Below, in pieces: positions 44,485 to 51,301 of a stretch of DNA of 51,301 nucleotides. The notes beneath the pieces were generated by a model. The model searched no databases and was not told where the DNA came from. It saw only the letters and a list, made by a program, of their open reading frames with translations. Positions within the stretch are counted from its first letter, which is position 1, and the number at the start of each line of letters is the position of its first letter. The DNA is from an uncultured Pseudomonadota bacterium (lineage in GTDB: Bacteria; Pseudomonadota; Alphaproteobacteria; Rs-D84): contig CADBDF010000007.1 in the NCBI GenBank assembly GCA_902793435.1, positions 1 to 51,301 of the forward strand, written 5' to 3'. The position numbers and the translations under genes were made by a program.

Positions 44485-46329
44485 ATGTCTGCAAAACGTG
44501 CATTTTTTGGTATTTTTCAAAAATTAGTGGTGGTTTGCTGTGCCATATTTTTTGGATTTGCCAACGCATTTTCCGCAAATTTACCCGCCGGTTATACAGA
44601 GTTGGAGTATATAGAATCCACCGGCACACAATGGATTGATACGGGGATAAGCTTTGCTTATTCTGACGTTTTACGTATAGTTGCCGATATGCAATATACA
44701 GATTTACCAAGTGGCGCTTCACAATATTTTGGAATATATGGCGGTGCTTATTTCGGTGTTACTAATTCGTCTTGGAGTGTTGGTGGAAATGCACAAGGCA
44801 CAGCAAATACCACAAGGCATGTTTTTGATTTTAGCACTACGATAGGCACAAACCAAGTGCAGACGCTGAAAGTTGACAATGTATCTTATGCGAATACAAG
44901 AAACAATCAAAATGGTAGAGTTGGTGTTTTAAATACTGTCTCTGGGACTTATTTTAACCATGCAAAGTTGTACAGTGTTAAAATTTATAAAAACAGTTCG
45001 TTAACCTTTGATGGTATTCCAGCCAAATACGGTAATGTTGTCGGTATGTATGATACGGTTAATAATGTGTTTTATACAAATCAGGGTACTGGAACATTTA
45101 CTGCCGGACCCGCCAAGTGCAGGAATTTGTTTGATAAAAACAACACAAACACTGCCGATGGATATATAGCAAACGCTTATTTAAATTCCAATGGTGTCGA
45201 GGTTTCAAGCAACAGTTATGCCATCAGTGTATATATTCCAGTAGAGGGGGATACTAAGTATTACTATTCTATAAATGGTACAGATGGTCAGGTGGCTACA
45301 GGTCATTCCGCACCACGTGTTGCATATTATGATGCCAATAAAGTGTATATATCAAGCTCTAACGGGCTTTCAGGTGGCGCTTCATTCCAAACACCAGTGA
45401 GTTGCAAATATATTAGGGTGCCAATTTATAAAGAGGCATTGGAACATGGCATTCAACTGGAACAAGGTACCACCGCAACCGATTATGTTCCGTTTTGTGC
45501 ATCGGAAATAAAAATTGCCACAACTGCATACAATACGGCGCGGTTTAGTCCAGTCGTAAATGATTTAAACAGCACGGTGGCGACCATACGCGATATCGTG
45601 ACGAATACTATCAATCAAACCGCCGCAATAGCCAGTTTGCAAGCGGACAAGCAGACCCGCCCGGACGAAAACTGCCCCGCTGGCAAAAAATGTTTATTGG
45701 TCGAAACCGAGGAAAACGGTGTCATTGTTCCACACTGGTACGAAATTATAGAAAATATTTATGGTCTGCCTGCTGGATACACCGCGTTGGAATATATACA
45801 AAGTGACGGCGCAAGTTATCTTATTGTGCCATATCGCGTGAATAACAAAACTGTGTTTTATTGCAGATATAATGAACTTCAAAATACGTTGAGTGCCGCA
45901 ATTATATTTGGTGTCACAGATGCCCCAAATGTATCAAAGGCAAATAACGGTATTTTAAGATTAACCGGCATAAATCGTATGGGTTGGGGTGATTCCACAT
46001 CGGGTTCTATAATCGATGTCAGCGCACCAAAAGCGTTTAACACATGGTATGAGGTTTTGTATGACCAAAATAAATTATATCAAGATAATGTATTATATGC
46101 GACTTCTGCAACACAACCCAGCACCAGTTGGACCGCGAATTATGATTTGGGTATTTTTGCAAGAAATGGTCCTTCTGTGACATTTCCATCAAAAGCAAAA
46201 ATATCAAGTGTTTGGGCAAAAGAAAATGGTGAATATAAAATCAATCTTGTGCCGGCAAAGCGCAACAGCGATAATGTAATCGGTATGTATGATGGTACTG
46301 GGACATTTACCGCCGGCCCAGAGATTTAA
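44485..46329 (+). CDS. Secreted LamG/tail-fibre-like protein, 1.5-unit copy
   Basis: A 614-residue protein from ATG 44485. The signal peptide (1-31) has a long n-region and ends ANAFSA. Residues 32 to about 205 are a LamG/concanavalin-like module starting LPAGYTELEYIESTGTQWID and ending GTGTFTAGP. Then comes a phage-tail-like binding module (AKCRNLFDKNNT to IQLEQGTTATDYVPF). The shared module follows (343-425: TTAYNTARFSPVV, coiled-coil-like INQTAAIASLQ, CPAGKKC at 397-403, VPHWYEIIEN). From about 427 a second LamG module (LPAGYTALEYIQSDG) begins and stops at GTGTFTAGPEI, exactly where other copies would go on to AKCRNLF. The protein is one full unit plus a partial one. The longer frame back to 44392 runs through the promoter. 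Surface binding role inferred. Confidence 0.78.
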   Translation: MSAKRAFFGIFQKLVVVCCAIFFGFANAFSANLPAGYTELEYIESTGTQWIDTGISFAYSDVLRIVADMQYTDLPSGASQYFGIYGGAYFGVTNSSWSVGGNAQGTANTTRHVFDFSTTIGTNQVQTLKVDNVSYANTRNNQNGRVGVLNTVSGTYFNHAKLYSVKIYKNSSLTFDGIPAKYGNVVGMYDTVNNVFYTNQGTGTFTAGPAKCRNLFDKNNTNTADGYIANAYLNSNGVEVSSNSYAISVYIPVEGDTKYYYSINGTDGQVATGHSAPRVAYYDANKVYISSSNGLSGGASFQTPVSCKYIRVPIYKEALEHGIQLEQGTTATDYVPFCASEIKIATTAYNTARFSPVVNDLNSTVATIRDIVTNTINQTAAIASLQADKQTRPDENCPAGKKCLLVETEENGVIVPHWYEIIENIYGLPAGYTALEYIQSDGASYLIVPYRVNNKTVFYCRYNELQNTLSAAIIFGVTDAPNVSKANNGILRLTGINRMGWGDSTSGSIIDVSAPKAFNTWYEVLYDQNKLYQDNVLYATSATQPSTSWTANYDLGIFARNGPSVTFPSKAKISSVWAKENGEYKINLVPAKRNSDNVIGMYDGTGTFTAGPEI

Positions 46330-46336
46330 TCTTACC

Positions 46337-46363
46337 CACCCACAGAAATGTGGGTGTTTTTTA
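46337..46363 (+). terminator. Intrinsic terminator
   Basis: Stem CACCCACA (46337-46344) / TGTGGGTG (46349-46356), GAAA loop, six T. Confidence 0.93.
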
Positions 46364-46421
46364 TTTGATTTTAATGTTGTGGATTGCTATATTTTTTACA
46401 CAACGCAAAGGATTTTTTAAC

Positions 46422-46928
46422 ATGAAAAAAATTATCAAATATTTATCAATTATTTTTGGCGTTTTCTTGCTGGATTTAACCACTAAATCTGTGTTGTTAT
46501 ATTTGATTACTGGTAATGTTCCTGTATCGGGCTATGCGTGGAATATTGTAAAATATCCGTATATTATGGCGCATGTGACGAATTGGTTTAATATTGTTTT
46601 TACATGGAATCCGGGAACTTCATTTTCTTTGTTTCGGCATTTGGGCGAAATATCGCCTTGGATTATTGTTGGGGCAACTGGGGTAATAATTGCGTTGCTG
46701 GTTTATTATTTATTGCGTCGCGCCGGTGCAAATGAAAAATTACCTTTGTGTTTTATCATTGGTGGCGCGTTGGGAAATTTAATCGACAGAATTCGTTTCG
46801 GCGCGGTAATTGATTTTATCGATTGGCATATTGGCGATATGCATTGGCCTGCGTTCAATGTGGCGGATATGTTTATTGTAATTGGTGTTGGTTTGTATAT
46901 AATCAATTTGATTTTTCGCAAAAAGTAA
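46422..46928 (+). CDS. lspA: Lipoprotein signal peptidase (signal peptidase II)
   Basis: A 168-residue inner-membrane aspartyl protease that cleaves prolipoprotein signal peptides before the lipidated Cys. Four membrane helices are apparent. Motifs: FLLDLTTKSVL (helix 1), TWNPGTSFSLF (NxGxxFS-type), and the catalytic Asp pair in GNLIDRIRFGAVIDFIDW and WPAFNVADMFIVIG. AAGGA lies 9 bases before ATG 46422; the in-frame start at 46350 overlaps the upstream terminator. It is followed after 12 bases by yidC. A likely substrate (the lipoprotein at 49586-49801) lies 3 kb away. Confidence 0.95.
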   Translation: MKKIIKYLSIIFGVFLLDLTTKSVLLYLITGNVPVSGYAWNIVKYPYIMAHVTNWFNIVFTWNPGTSFSLFRHLGEISPWIIVGATGVIIALLVYYLLRRAGANEKLPLCFIIGGALGNLIDRIRFGAVIDFIDWHIGDMHWPAFNVADMFIVIGVGLYIINLIFRKK

Positions 46929-46940
46929 AAGGAAAAAATA

Positions 46941-48515
46941 ATGGTTCAATATTTGGATAATAATGCAAATTCTGGATTCGCGGCTTGGGCGGCGGCACAG
47001 CAAAAAAATCAACCATCTTCATCGCGGTTTGGACGGATTTTATGGTGGGTATTTTTGTTCTTGGTGGCTTGGTGGATTGTTGGTTTGTTTATGGGTGATG
47101 CACCAAAACAAAATGTTGCGGTAAATCCTGAACCGACGGTCAGTATTGATATATCAAATGTTCCAACACAAACAATTGAATCCAATGATATAAACGCACG
47201 CGTCCAAGGATTGCGTATATCAAACATAGATTTAAAAAACTATGCGCGTGATGCACGTGATGCAGAACCTGTCAAATTGATTGATGGTGATGGATTCGTC
47301 GAAATTGGTGTAATGCCAAATGGAACAACGGCACCGACCGCAACGACTGTTTGGAAAAAATCCGGTGATAATATGGTTTGGCGCAATAATGACGGTGTGG
47401 AATTTACGCGTAATATTACGGCGGACGGTTTTATGATTCGTGTATCAGATACAATTAAAAATAATTCCAAACGCGATTTTTCATTCGCGCCATACGCGCG
47501 TGTTTTGCGTGCCGCTGACAAAAACAGTTCTGCCGGTGTTTATACTGGGGCGATTGCGTATGTAAATAATGATATTGAACATAATGATTGGCGTAGTTTG
47601 GATAAAAAATCTTATGCATACACAACGACAAATGGATTTGTCGGTTTTGTTGATCAATATTGGGAATCTGTGGCACAAATCGACAGTCCCGACCAAACAA
47701 TCCGCATGAAAAAGCAGGGCGATTTATACGATGCTTCGACCGCGGCGGCGCCAGTGGTTGTTGCGGCGGGGACCACAAAAACAATTACAACAAATGTTTT
47801 TGCCGGCCCACGTGATGCCCATATTTTAAGTGGTGCAGAATCCACAATCAATGGCATAGTTGAATCTGTGGATTATGGTTGGTTTTGGTTCTTGGCACAA
47901 CCAATGTTATGGTCAATAAACGCGATACATAAATTTGTTATGAATTATGGTTTGGCGATAATTATATTTACGATTTTAATTCGTATTTTAATGTGGCCTT
48001 TGACCCGTAAATCATACGCGTCAATGTTGGCGATGCAGAAAATGCAACCTGAATTACAAAGAATTCAAAAATTATACGCGAACGATAAACAACGTATGCA
48101 AATGGAAATGATGCGTGTGTATCAAACACATAAAACATCACCGATGTCTGGGTGTTTGCCGATGTTGATTCAAATTCCAATATTTTTTGCATTGTATAAA
48201 GCATTATTGATTTCGGTTCAAATGCGCAATGCACACTTTTTATGGATACAAGATTTGGCGACAATGGACCCATATTTTATATTACCGATATTAATGGGTG
48301 GGACAATGTGGCTGCAACAATATTTACAATCGAATAAAAATGATAGTGCAAATCAAAATGACATAATGGCACAGACCGCCAAGACTATGAAATGGATGCC
48401 TGTGTTATTTACGATAATGTTTGCATGGATGCCGGCTGGATTGGTTTTATATTGGACTGTATCGAATATATTTGGTATTGGTCAAATGATGTGGTTAAAA
48501 CACAAAACAAAATAA
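46941..48515 (+). CDS. yidC: Membrane protein insertase YidC
   Basis: A 524-residue protein. After a short cytoplasmic start the first helix is LWWVFLFLVAWWIVGLFMG (about 31-49). A large periplasmic beta-domain follows (about 60-330). The conserved five-helix core includes FVMNYGLAIIIFTILIRILMW, KMQPELQRIQKLYANDK, KTSPMSGCLPMLIQIPIFFAL, and the last helix VLYWTVSNIFGIGQ. It inserts and folds membrane proteins with or without SecYEG. Here it lies between lspA and lpxD, rather than in the common rpmH-rnpA-yidC cluster. Confidence 0.96.
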   Translation: MVQYLDNNANSGFAAWAAAQQKNQPSSSRFGRILWWVFLFLVAWWIVGLFMGDAPKQNVAVNPEPTVSIDISNVPTQTIESNDINARVQGLRISNIDLKNYARDARDAEPVKLIDGDGFVEIGVMPNGTTAPTATTVWKKSGDNMVWRNNDGVEFTRNITADGFMIRVSDTIKNNSKRDFSFAPYARVLRAADKNSSAGVYTGAIAYVNNDIEHNDWRSLDKKSYAYTTTNGFVGFVDQYWESVAQIDSPDQTIRMKKQGDLYDASTAAAPVVVAAGTTKTITTNVFAGPRDAHILSGAESTINGIVESVDYGWFWFLAQPMLWSINAIHKFVMNYGLAIIIFTILIRILMWPLTRKSYASMLAMQKMQPELQRIQKLYANDKQRMQMEMMRVYQTHKTSPMSGCLPMLIQIPIFFALYKALLISVQMRNAHFLWIQDLATMDPYFILPILMGGTMWLQQYLQSNKNDSANQNDIMAQTAKTMKWMPVLFTIMFAWMPAGLVLYWTVSNIFGIGQMMWLKHKTK

Positions 48516-48527
48516 AGGATTTATACA

Positions 48528-49574
48528 ATGTGGAAAATATTTGCGACTTTGTTTGGCCCACGTGGCACGAAAATAACTGCGGGCGAATTGGCTGAAATGT
48601 TTGGGTTGGAATTGCGCGGTGACAAAGACGCGGTTGTGCGTGGTGTTGCACCAATCGCAGATGCGCGTCCAGGACAACTGGCATTTTATTCGACCGAACA
48701 AAACAGTACAGCATTTAAAATTCTGCCAATTGATGTTTTGCGTAAAACGCGTGCAACGGTGATTTTGTTGCAACCTGCACAAATCCCAGATGCACCAAAT
48801 GGTGCGACTTTGTTGGTGACGGATTCTCCGCGTGGAAACATTGTAAAAATATTAGGTGAAATTTATCGGGAAAAACCGCGCTTTGGAATCAATGCGGACG
48901 CACATGTTGAACGCGGTGTGTTTTTTCGTGCGCGCAAGACAAATTATGTTGGGCAATTTGCGACAGTTGAACGTGGCGCGGTAATTGAACCAAATGTAAA
49001 AATTTATCCTGGGGCATATATTGGTCGTAATGTGACATTGGGACGTGGCACAGTTGTATATAGTGGCGCACATATTGAAAATGCAACGATTGGCGCAGAT
49101 TGTGTTATAAATTCAAATGCGGTAATCGGTAAAAATGGATTTGGATATACGCGTCAAAATGGCAAAAATGTATTTATTCCACATGTTGGTCGTGTTGTTC
49201 TGGGCGACAGGGTTTCTGTGGGTGCAAATACATGTATCGATCGCGGTGCAATGACAGACACCATTGTTGGGACAGGAACCAAAATTGATAATCTGTGTCA
49301 AATTGCACATGGTGTTGTTGTGGGTAAAGAATGCTTTTTGGCATCTGGTGTTGGCCTGGCTGGCGGAACCGTTATTGGCGACAGGGTTTTATTGGGTGGC
49401 CAGGTTGGTGTCGCAAATGGTATTCATATTGGCGATAATACCGAGGTCGGTGCAAAAAGTGGCGTGTTAAGAAATATTCCTGCAAATACCAAGGCAATGG
49501 GATATCCGGCGGGTGTTGGTATGGAATTTTTCCGTCATTATGCGTGGATAAGAAAACATGTAAATGATGATTAA
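48528..49574 (+). CDS. lpxD: UDP-3-O-acylglucosamine N-acyltransferase
   Basis: A 348-residue protein of the lipid A pathway that adds the second hydroxyacyl chain to the glucosamine. An N-terminal uridine-binding domain (about 1-110: ITAGELAEMFGLELRG, GVAPIADARPGQLAFYS) leads to a left-handed beta-helix of hexapeptide repeats (about 120-320, e.g. VIEPNVKIYPGAYIGRNV). The catalytic His is probably that of IAHGVVVG (about 262). AAAGG precedes the start. It indicates a lipid A-containing outer membrane. Co-directional with lspA-yidC, 12 bases after yidC. Confidence 0.96.
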   Translation: MWKIFATLFGPRGTKITAGELAEMFGLELRGDKDAVVRGVAPIADARPGQLAFYSTEQNSTAFKILPIDVLRKTRATVILLQPAQIPDAPNGATLLVTDSPRGNIVKILGEIYREKPRFGINADAHVERGVFFRARKTNYVGQFATVERGAVIEPNVKIYPGAYIGRNVTLGRGTVVYSGAHIENATIGADCVINSNAVIGKNGFGYTRQNGKNVFIPHVGRVVLGDRVSVGANTCIDRGAMTDTIVGTGTKIDNLCQIAHGVVVGKECFLASGVGLAGGTVIGDRVLLGGQVGVANGIHIGDNTEVGAKSGVLRNIPANTKAMGYPAGVGMEFFRHYAWIRKHVNDD

Positions 49575-49585
49575 AAATATTATTT

Positions 49586-49801
49586 TTAATACAACAAATC
49601 ACCGGTATTTGCCGGTGTTTTTTTAACATTTTTGATATCATAAACCATCCAATCCCATGGAACCAATAACTTGAATTCGGTTTGACTGTCATAAATCGGG
49701 TCACCGGTAATATCTGGTTCGCGTGCATTAGTTGCGATGTTGGAAACCTTGCCGCAACCAGTTAAAACAAAAAAACATGTTAAAAAAGCAAATATTTTCA
49801 T
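49586..49801 (-). CDS. Small lipoprotein
   Basis: A 71-residue protein from ATG 49801. Signal peptide MKIFAFLTCFFVLTGC with lipobox LTGC, so Cys 16 should be lipidated after cleavage by LspA. The mature part (GKVSNIATNAREPDITGDP, then FKLLVPWDWMVYDIKN) has no recognised domain. The in-frame start at 49837 lies over the promoter. The promoter TTGAAA-17-TATAAT ends 7 bases before the ATG (leaderless). Its last codons encode, on the opposite strand, the lpxD terminator hairpin. Confidence 0.75.
   Translation of the reverse strand: MKIFAFLTCFFVLTGCGKVSNIATNAREPDITGDPIYDSQTEFKLLVPWDWMVYDIKNVKKTPANTGDLLY
49600..49624 (+). terminator. Intrinsic terminator after lpxD
   Basis: Stem CACCGG (49600-49605) / CCGGTG (49612-49617) plus seven T. 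It lies inside the 3' coding end of the convergent lipoprotein gene, and its hairpin repeats that at 8544. Confidence 0.87.
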
Positions 49802-49808
49802 AATAAAA

Positions 49809-49837
49809 ATTATACCATATTTTAGGTGTTGTTTCAA
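49809..49837 (-). promoter_or_regulatory. Promoter of the small lipoprotein gene (leaderless)
   Basis: On the minus strand: TTGAAA (49832-49837), 17-base spacer, TATAAT (49809-49814), then 7 bases to the ATG ending at 49801. Confidence 0.8.
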
Positions 49838-49873
49838 TATGGTTAAAATTCCTGAAACAATTACATTTTGAAC

Positions 49874-49898
49874 AAAAAAAAACGCCTGATGGCGTTTT
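49874..49898 (-). terminator. Terminator of the 428-residue secreted protein gene
   Basis: Stem AACGCC/GGCGTT with a long T run on the minus strand, about 65 bases after the stop codon. Confidence 0.87.
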
Positions 49899-49900
49899 AA

Positions 49901-49954
49901 CCCCCGCCACCACCCGCCACTTTTGGCGACGGGTGGTCCCCCGCCCCTATGGGG
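49901..49954. repeat. REP-like palindromic repeat, copy 3
   Basis: On the minus strand: GGGGGACC, then a hairpin CACCCGTCGCC-AAAA-GTGGCGGGTG, then GTGGCGGGGGTTAA. The frame GGGGGACC-hairpin-GGTGG-GGGGGT-AA is the same as in the repeat at 13258-13313. It lies between the stop codon of the secreted protein gene and its terminator. Confidence 0.55.
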
Positions 49955-49959
49955 TGGAA

Positions 49960-51246
49960 TTATTCTTCGGGCGCTTCAATAATTTCATACCAATGCGGGA
50001 CAATAACGCCGTTTTCTTCGGTTTCGACCAATAAACATTTTTTACCGGCGGGGCATTGTTCGTCTGGGCGGGTTTGTTTGGTTGCCTGTAAATCTGCAAT
50101 CGCCGCGGTTTGATTTATCGTTTTTGTGACAACATCGCGAATAGTTGCAATCGTGGTATTCAAATCATTTACAACCGGATTAAACTGTGCAGTATTATAT
50201 GCAGTTGTTGCGATTTTGATTGCGTTTGAACAAAACGGCACATAGGCTGTTGCGGTTGAACCTTGTTCTATCTGCACATCAGGCGCAGTACCAACCGTCA
50301 GGTTATTAGCAATATAGAAGTTGATGTATTTTGCATTAGATGGTGTAGTAATAGTTGTTGCGCCTGTTGTAATTGAACTTATAAAGTTTTTATTTGCATC
50401 ATAAAACAACCATCTCATACCCGATGAAAGTGAATAATCAGGACACGACACAGTATAATTTGTTGATGGTTTAACTTGTATCATATTGGCATTACAAATA
50501 CGGTTACTATTAGGTGCATAATTACCTCTTGTTGTACTATAAAGACCTTGTTGCCATTGACCATCAAACAAATTCCGGCACTTGGCGGGTCCGGCGGTAA
50601 ATGCACCTGTGCCACCATTGGTTAAGAATTTGTCCGAAACCAAATCATACATACCCAACACATTATCTGAATTTCTACGACAAGGAACTAGGTTTTGCGC
50701 CAAAACACCGTTAGTCCATTTCTTATATCCAAATATTTTCAACGCACCAAAATAATCACTGCCCGTTGCGTGAATTGCGAATAATGTTGCTGTTTTCGGT
50801 GTTGTAATGCTAACATTGCCTTGTGTAGCAATTGTCGTGCCGTCTATCTTAAAAATACCACCATTATGTTCTATTTGTAGTGTATGTTTATTGGTGTCTG
50901 CATCTATATCAAGTGTTGGAGTGCTGTTTCCCCACCCAACCCTATACTTTAGCGTCGAAGATATTGCAAAAGTATAAACGTTACTGCTCGTATAATTACG
51001 TGCGCCAAAAAGACTATTCCCATCAGGTTTTTCTATCGCTTGGAAAATCAGTTCTATGTCATCTGTTGCGGTGTTTAAAGTATACCCCGTATCAATATAC
51101 TGTGTTCCGGTGGATTCGATATATTCTAATTCTGTATATCCGGCGGGTAAATTTGCGGAAAATGCGTTGGAAAATACAAAAAACATGGCACAGCAAAATA
51201 CAGCTAATTTTTGAAAAATACCAAAAAATGCACGTTTTGCAGACAT
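49960..51246 (-). CDS. Secreted LamG/tail-fibre-like protein, single-unit copy
   Basis: A 428-residue protein. The signal peptide (MSAKRAFFGIFQKL to ANAFSA, 1-31) is nearly identical to that of the gene at 44485. A LamG-like module (LPAGYTELEYIESTGTQYID to GTGAFTAGP) is followed by a tail-fibre-like module (AKCRNLFDGQW to VQIEQGSTATAYVPF). The shared C-terminal module ends the protein: TTAYNTAQFNPVV, INQTAAIADLQ, CPAGKKC (398-404), VPHWYEIIEAPEE. The central parts of the two copies differ, while the ends are conserved. The conserved leader runs to the window edge, so the promoter lies outside. GAGAGAG is the Shine-Dalgarno. Likely exported and surface-exposed; ligand unknown. Confidence 0.78.
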   Translation of the reverse strand: MSAKRAFFGIFQKLAVFCCAMFFVFSNAFSANLPAGYTELEYIESTGTQYIDTGYTLNTATDDIELIFQAIEKPDGNSLFGARNYTSSNVYTFAISSTLKYRVGWGNSTPTLDIDADTNKHTLQIEHNGGIFKIDGTTIATQGNVSITTPKTATLFAIHATGSDYFGALKIFGYKKWTNGVLAQNLVPCRRNSDNVLGMYDLVSDKFLTNGGTGAFTAGPAKCRNLFDGQWQQGLYSTTRGNYAPNSNRICNANMIQVKPSTNYTVSCPDYSLSSGMRWLFYDANKNFISSITTGATTITTPSNAKYINFYIANNLTVGTAPDVQIEQGSTATAYVPFCSNAIKIATTAYNTAQFNPVVNDLNTTIATIRDVVTKTINQTAAIADLQATKQTRPDEQCPAGKKCLLVETEENGVIVPHWYEIIEAPEE

Positions 51247-51301
51247 TTTCGCAACTCTCTCGACTTTATAAACTGGCGGAAATCCGCGGTTTTTTACTAT
51301 A

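Overview
The window reads as one end of a contig from an AT-rich, host-associated-looking alphaproteobacterium. The 16S/23S sequence, a GapR/DUF2312 protein, a pyruvate phosphate dikinase, a ComEC without a C-terminal hydrolase domain and a cluster of VirB6-like genes all fit an uncultured alphaproteobacterial lineage. The exact genus cannot be read from the sequence. Both ends fall in sequence that is probably repeated in the genome: the left end is inside 16S rRNA and the right end is inside the conserved 5' region of a multicopy gene family, so both may be assembly breaks.

Layout. 1-4686: rRNA operon (partial 16S, tRNA-Ile only, 23S, 5S, terminator). 4687-8570: AT-rich accessory stretch with an HTH/ATPase/STAS-like regulator behind phased repeats, a small membrane protein, a VIT1/CCC1-like transporter and two exported proteins of unknown role. 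8640-13260: ppdK with an operator-like palindrome in its promoter, then an ABC exporter gene broken by a one-base frameshift. 13390-21100: exported proteins, including two large paralogous Cys-rich proteins with Arg-rich disordered N-terminal regions. These surround rplU-rpmA, a palindromic repeat element and a secreted tail-fibre-like protein with a riboswitch-like leader. 21090-23905: a DnaQ-like exonuclease and a UvrD/Rep helicase. 23907-30567: five VirB6/TrbL-like polytopic proteins, four in one minus-strand operon and one divergent. 30600-44240: housekeeping block (HAD hydrolase, rmuC, def-fmt, truA, comEC, gapR, pyk, D,D-carboxypeptidase, recR, rsmA, CPA2 antiporter). 44285-51301: two further tail-fibre-like secreted paralogs flank an envelope block (lspA-yidC-lpxD) and a small lipoprotein.

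Two themes stand out. First, three secreted proteins share a C-terminal module (coiled-coil-like segment, CPAGKKC, then HWYEII) joined to LamG-like or phage-tail-like N-terminal modules. One copy has a partial second unit appended, and two copies share an almost identical 5' leader and signal peptide; together this looks like a modular, diversifying surface-protein family. Second, many genes (VIT1-like, uvrD, one virB6, comEC, dacC-like, a lipoprotein) have a -10 box ending 6-7 nt before the start codon, so leaderless mRNAs seem common although the 16S retains a normal anti-Shine-Dalgarno sequence. Intrinsic terminators are frequent and well formed. No CRISPR array, integrase or transposase was seen.
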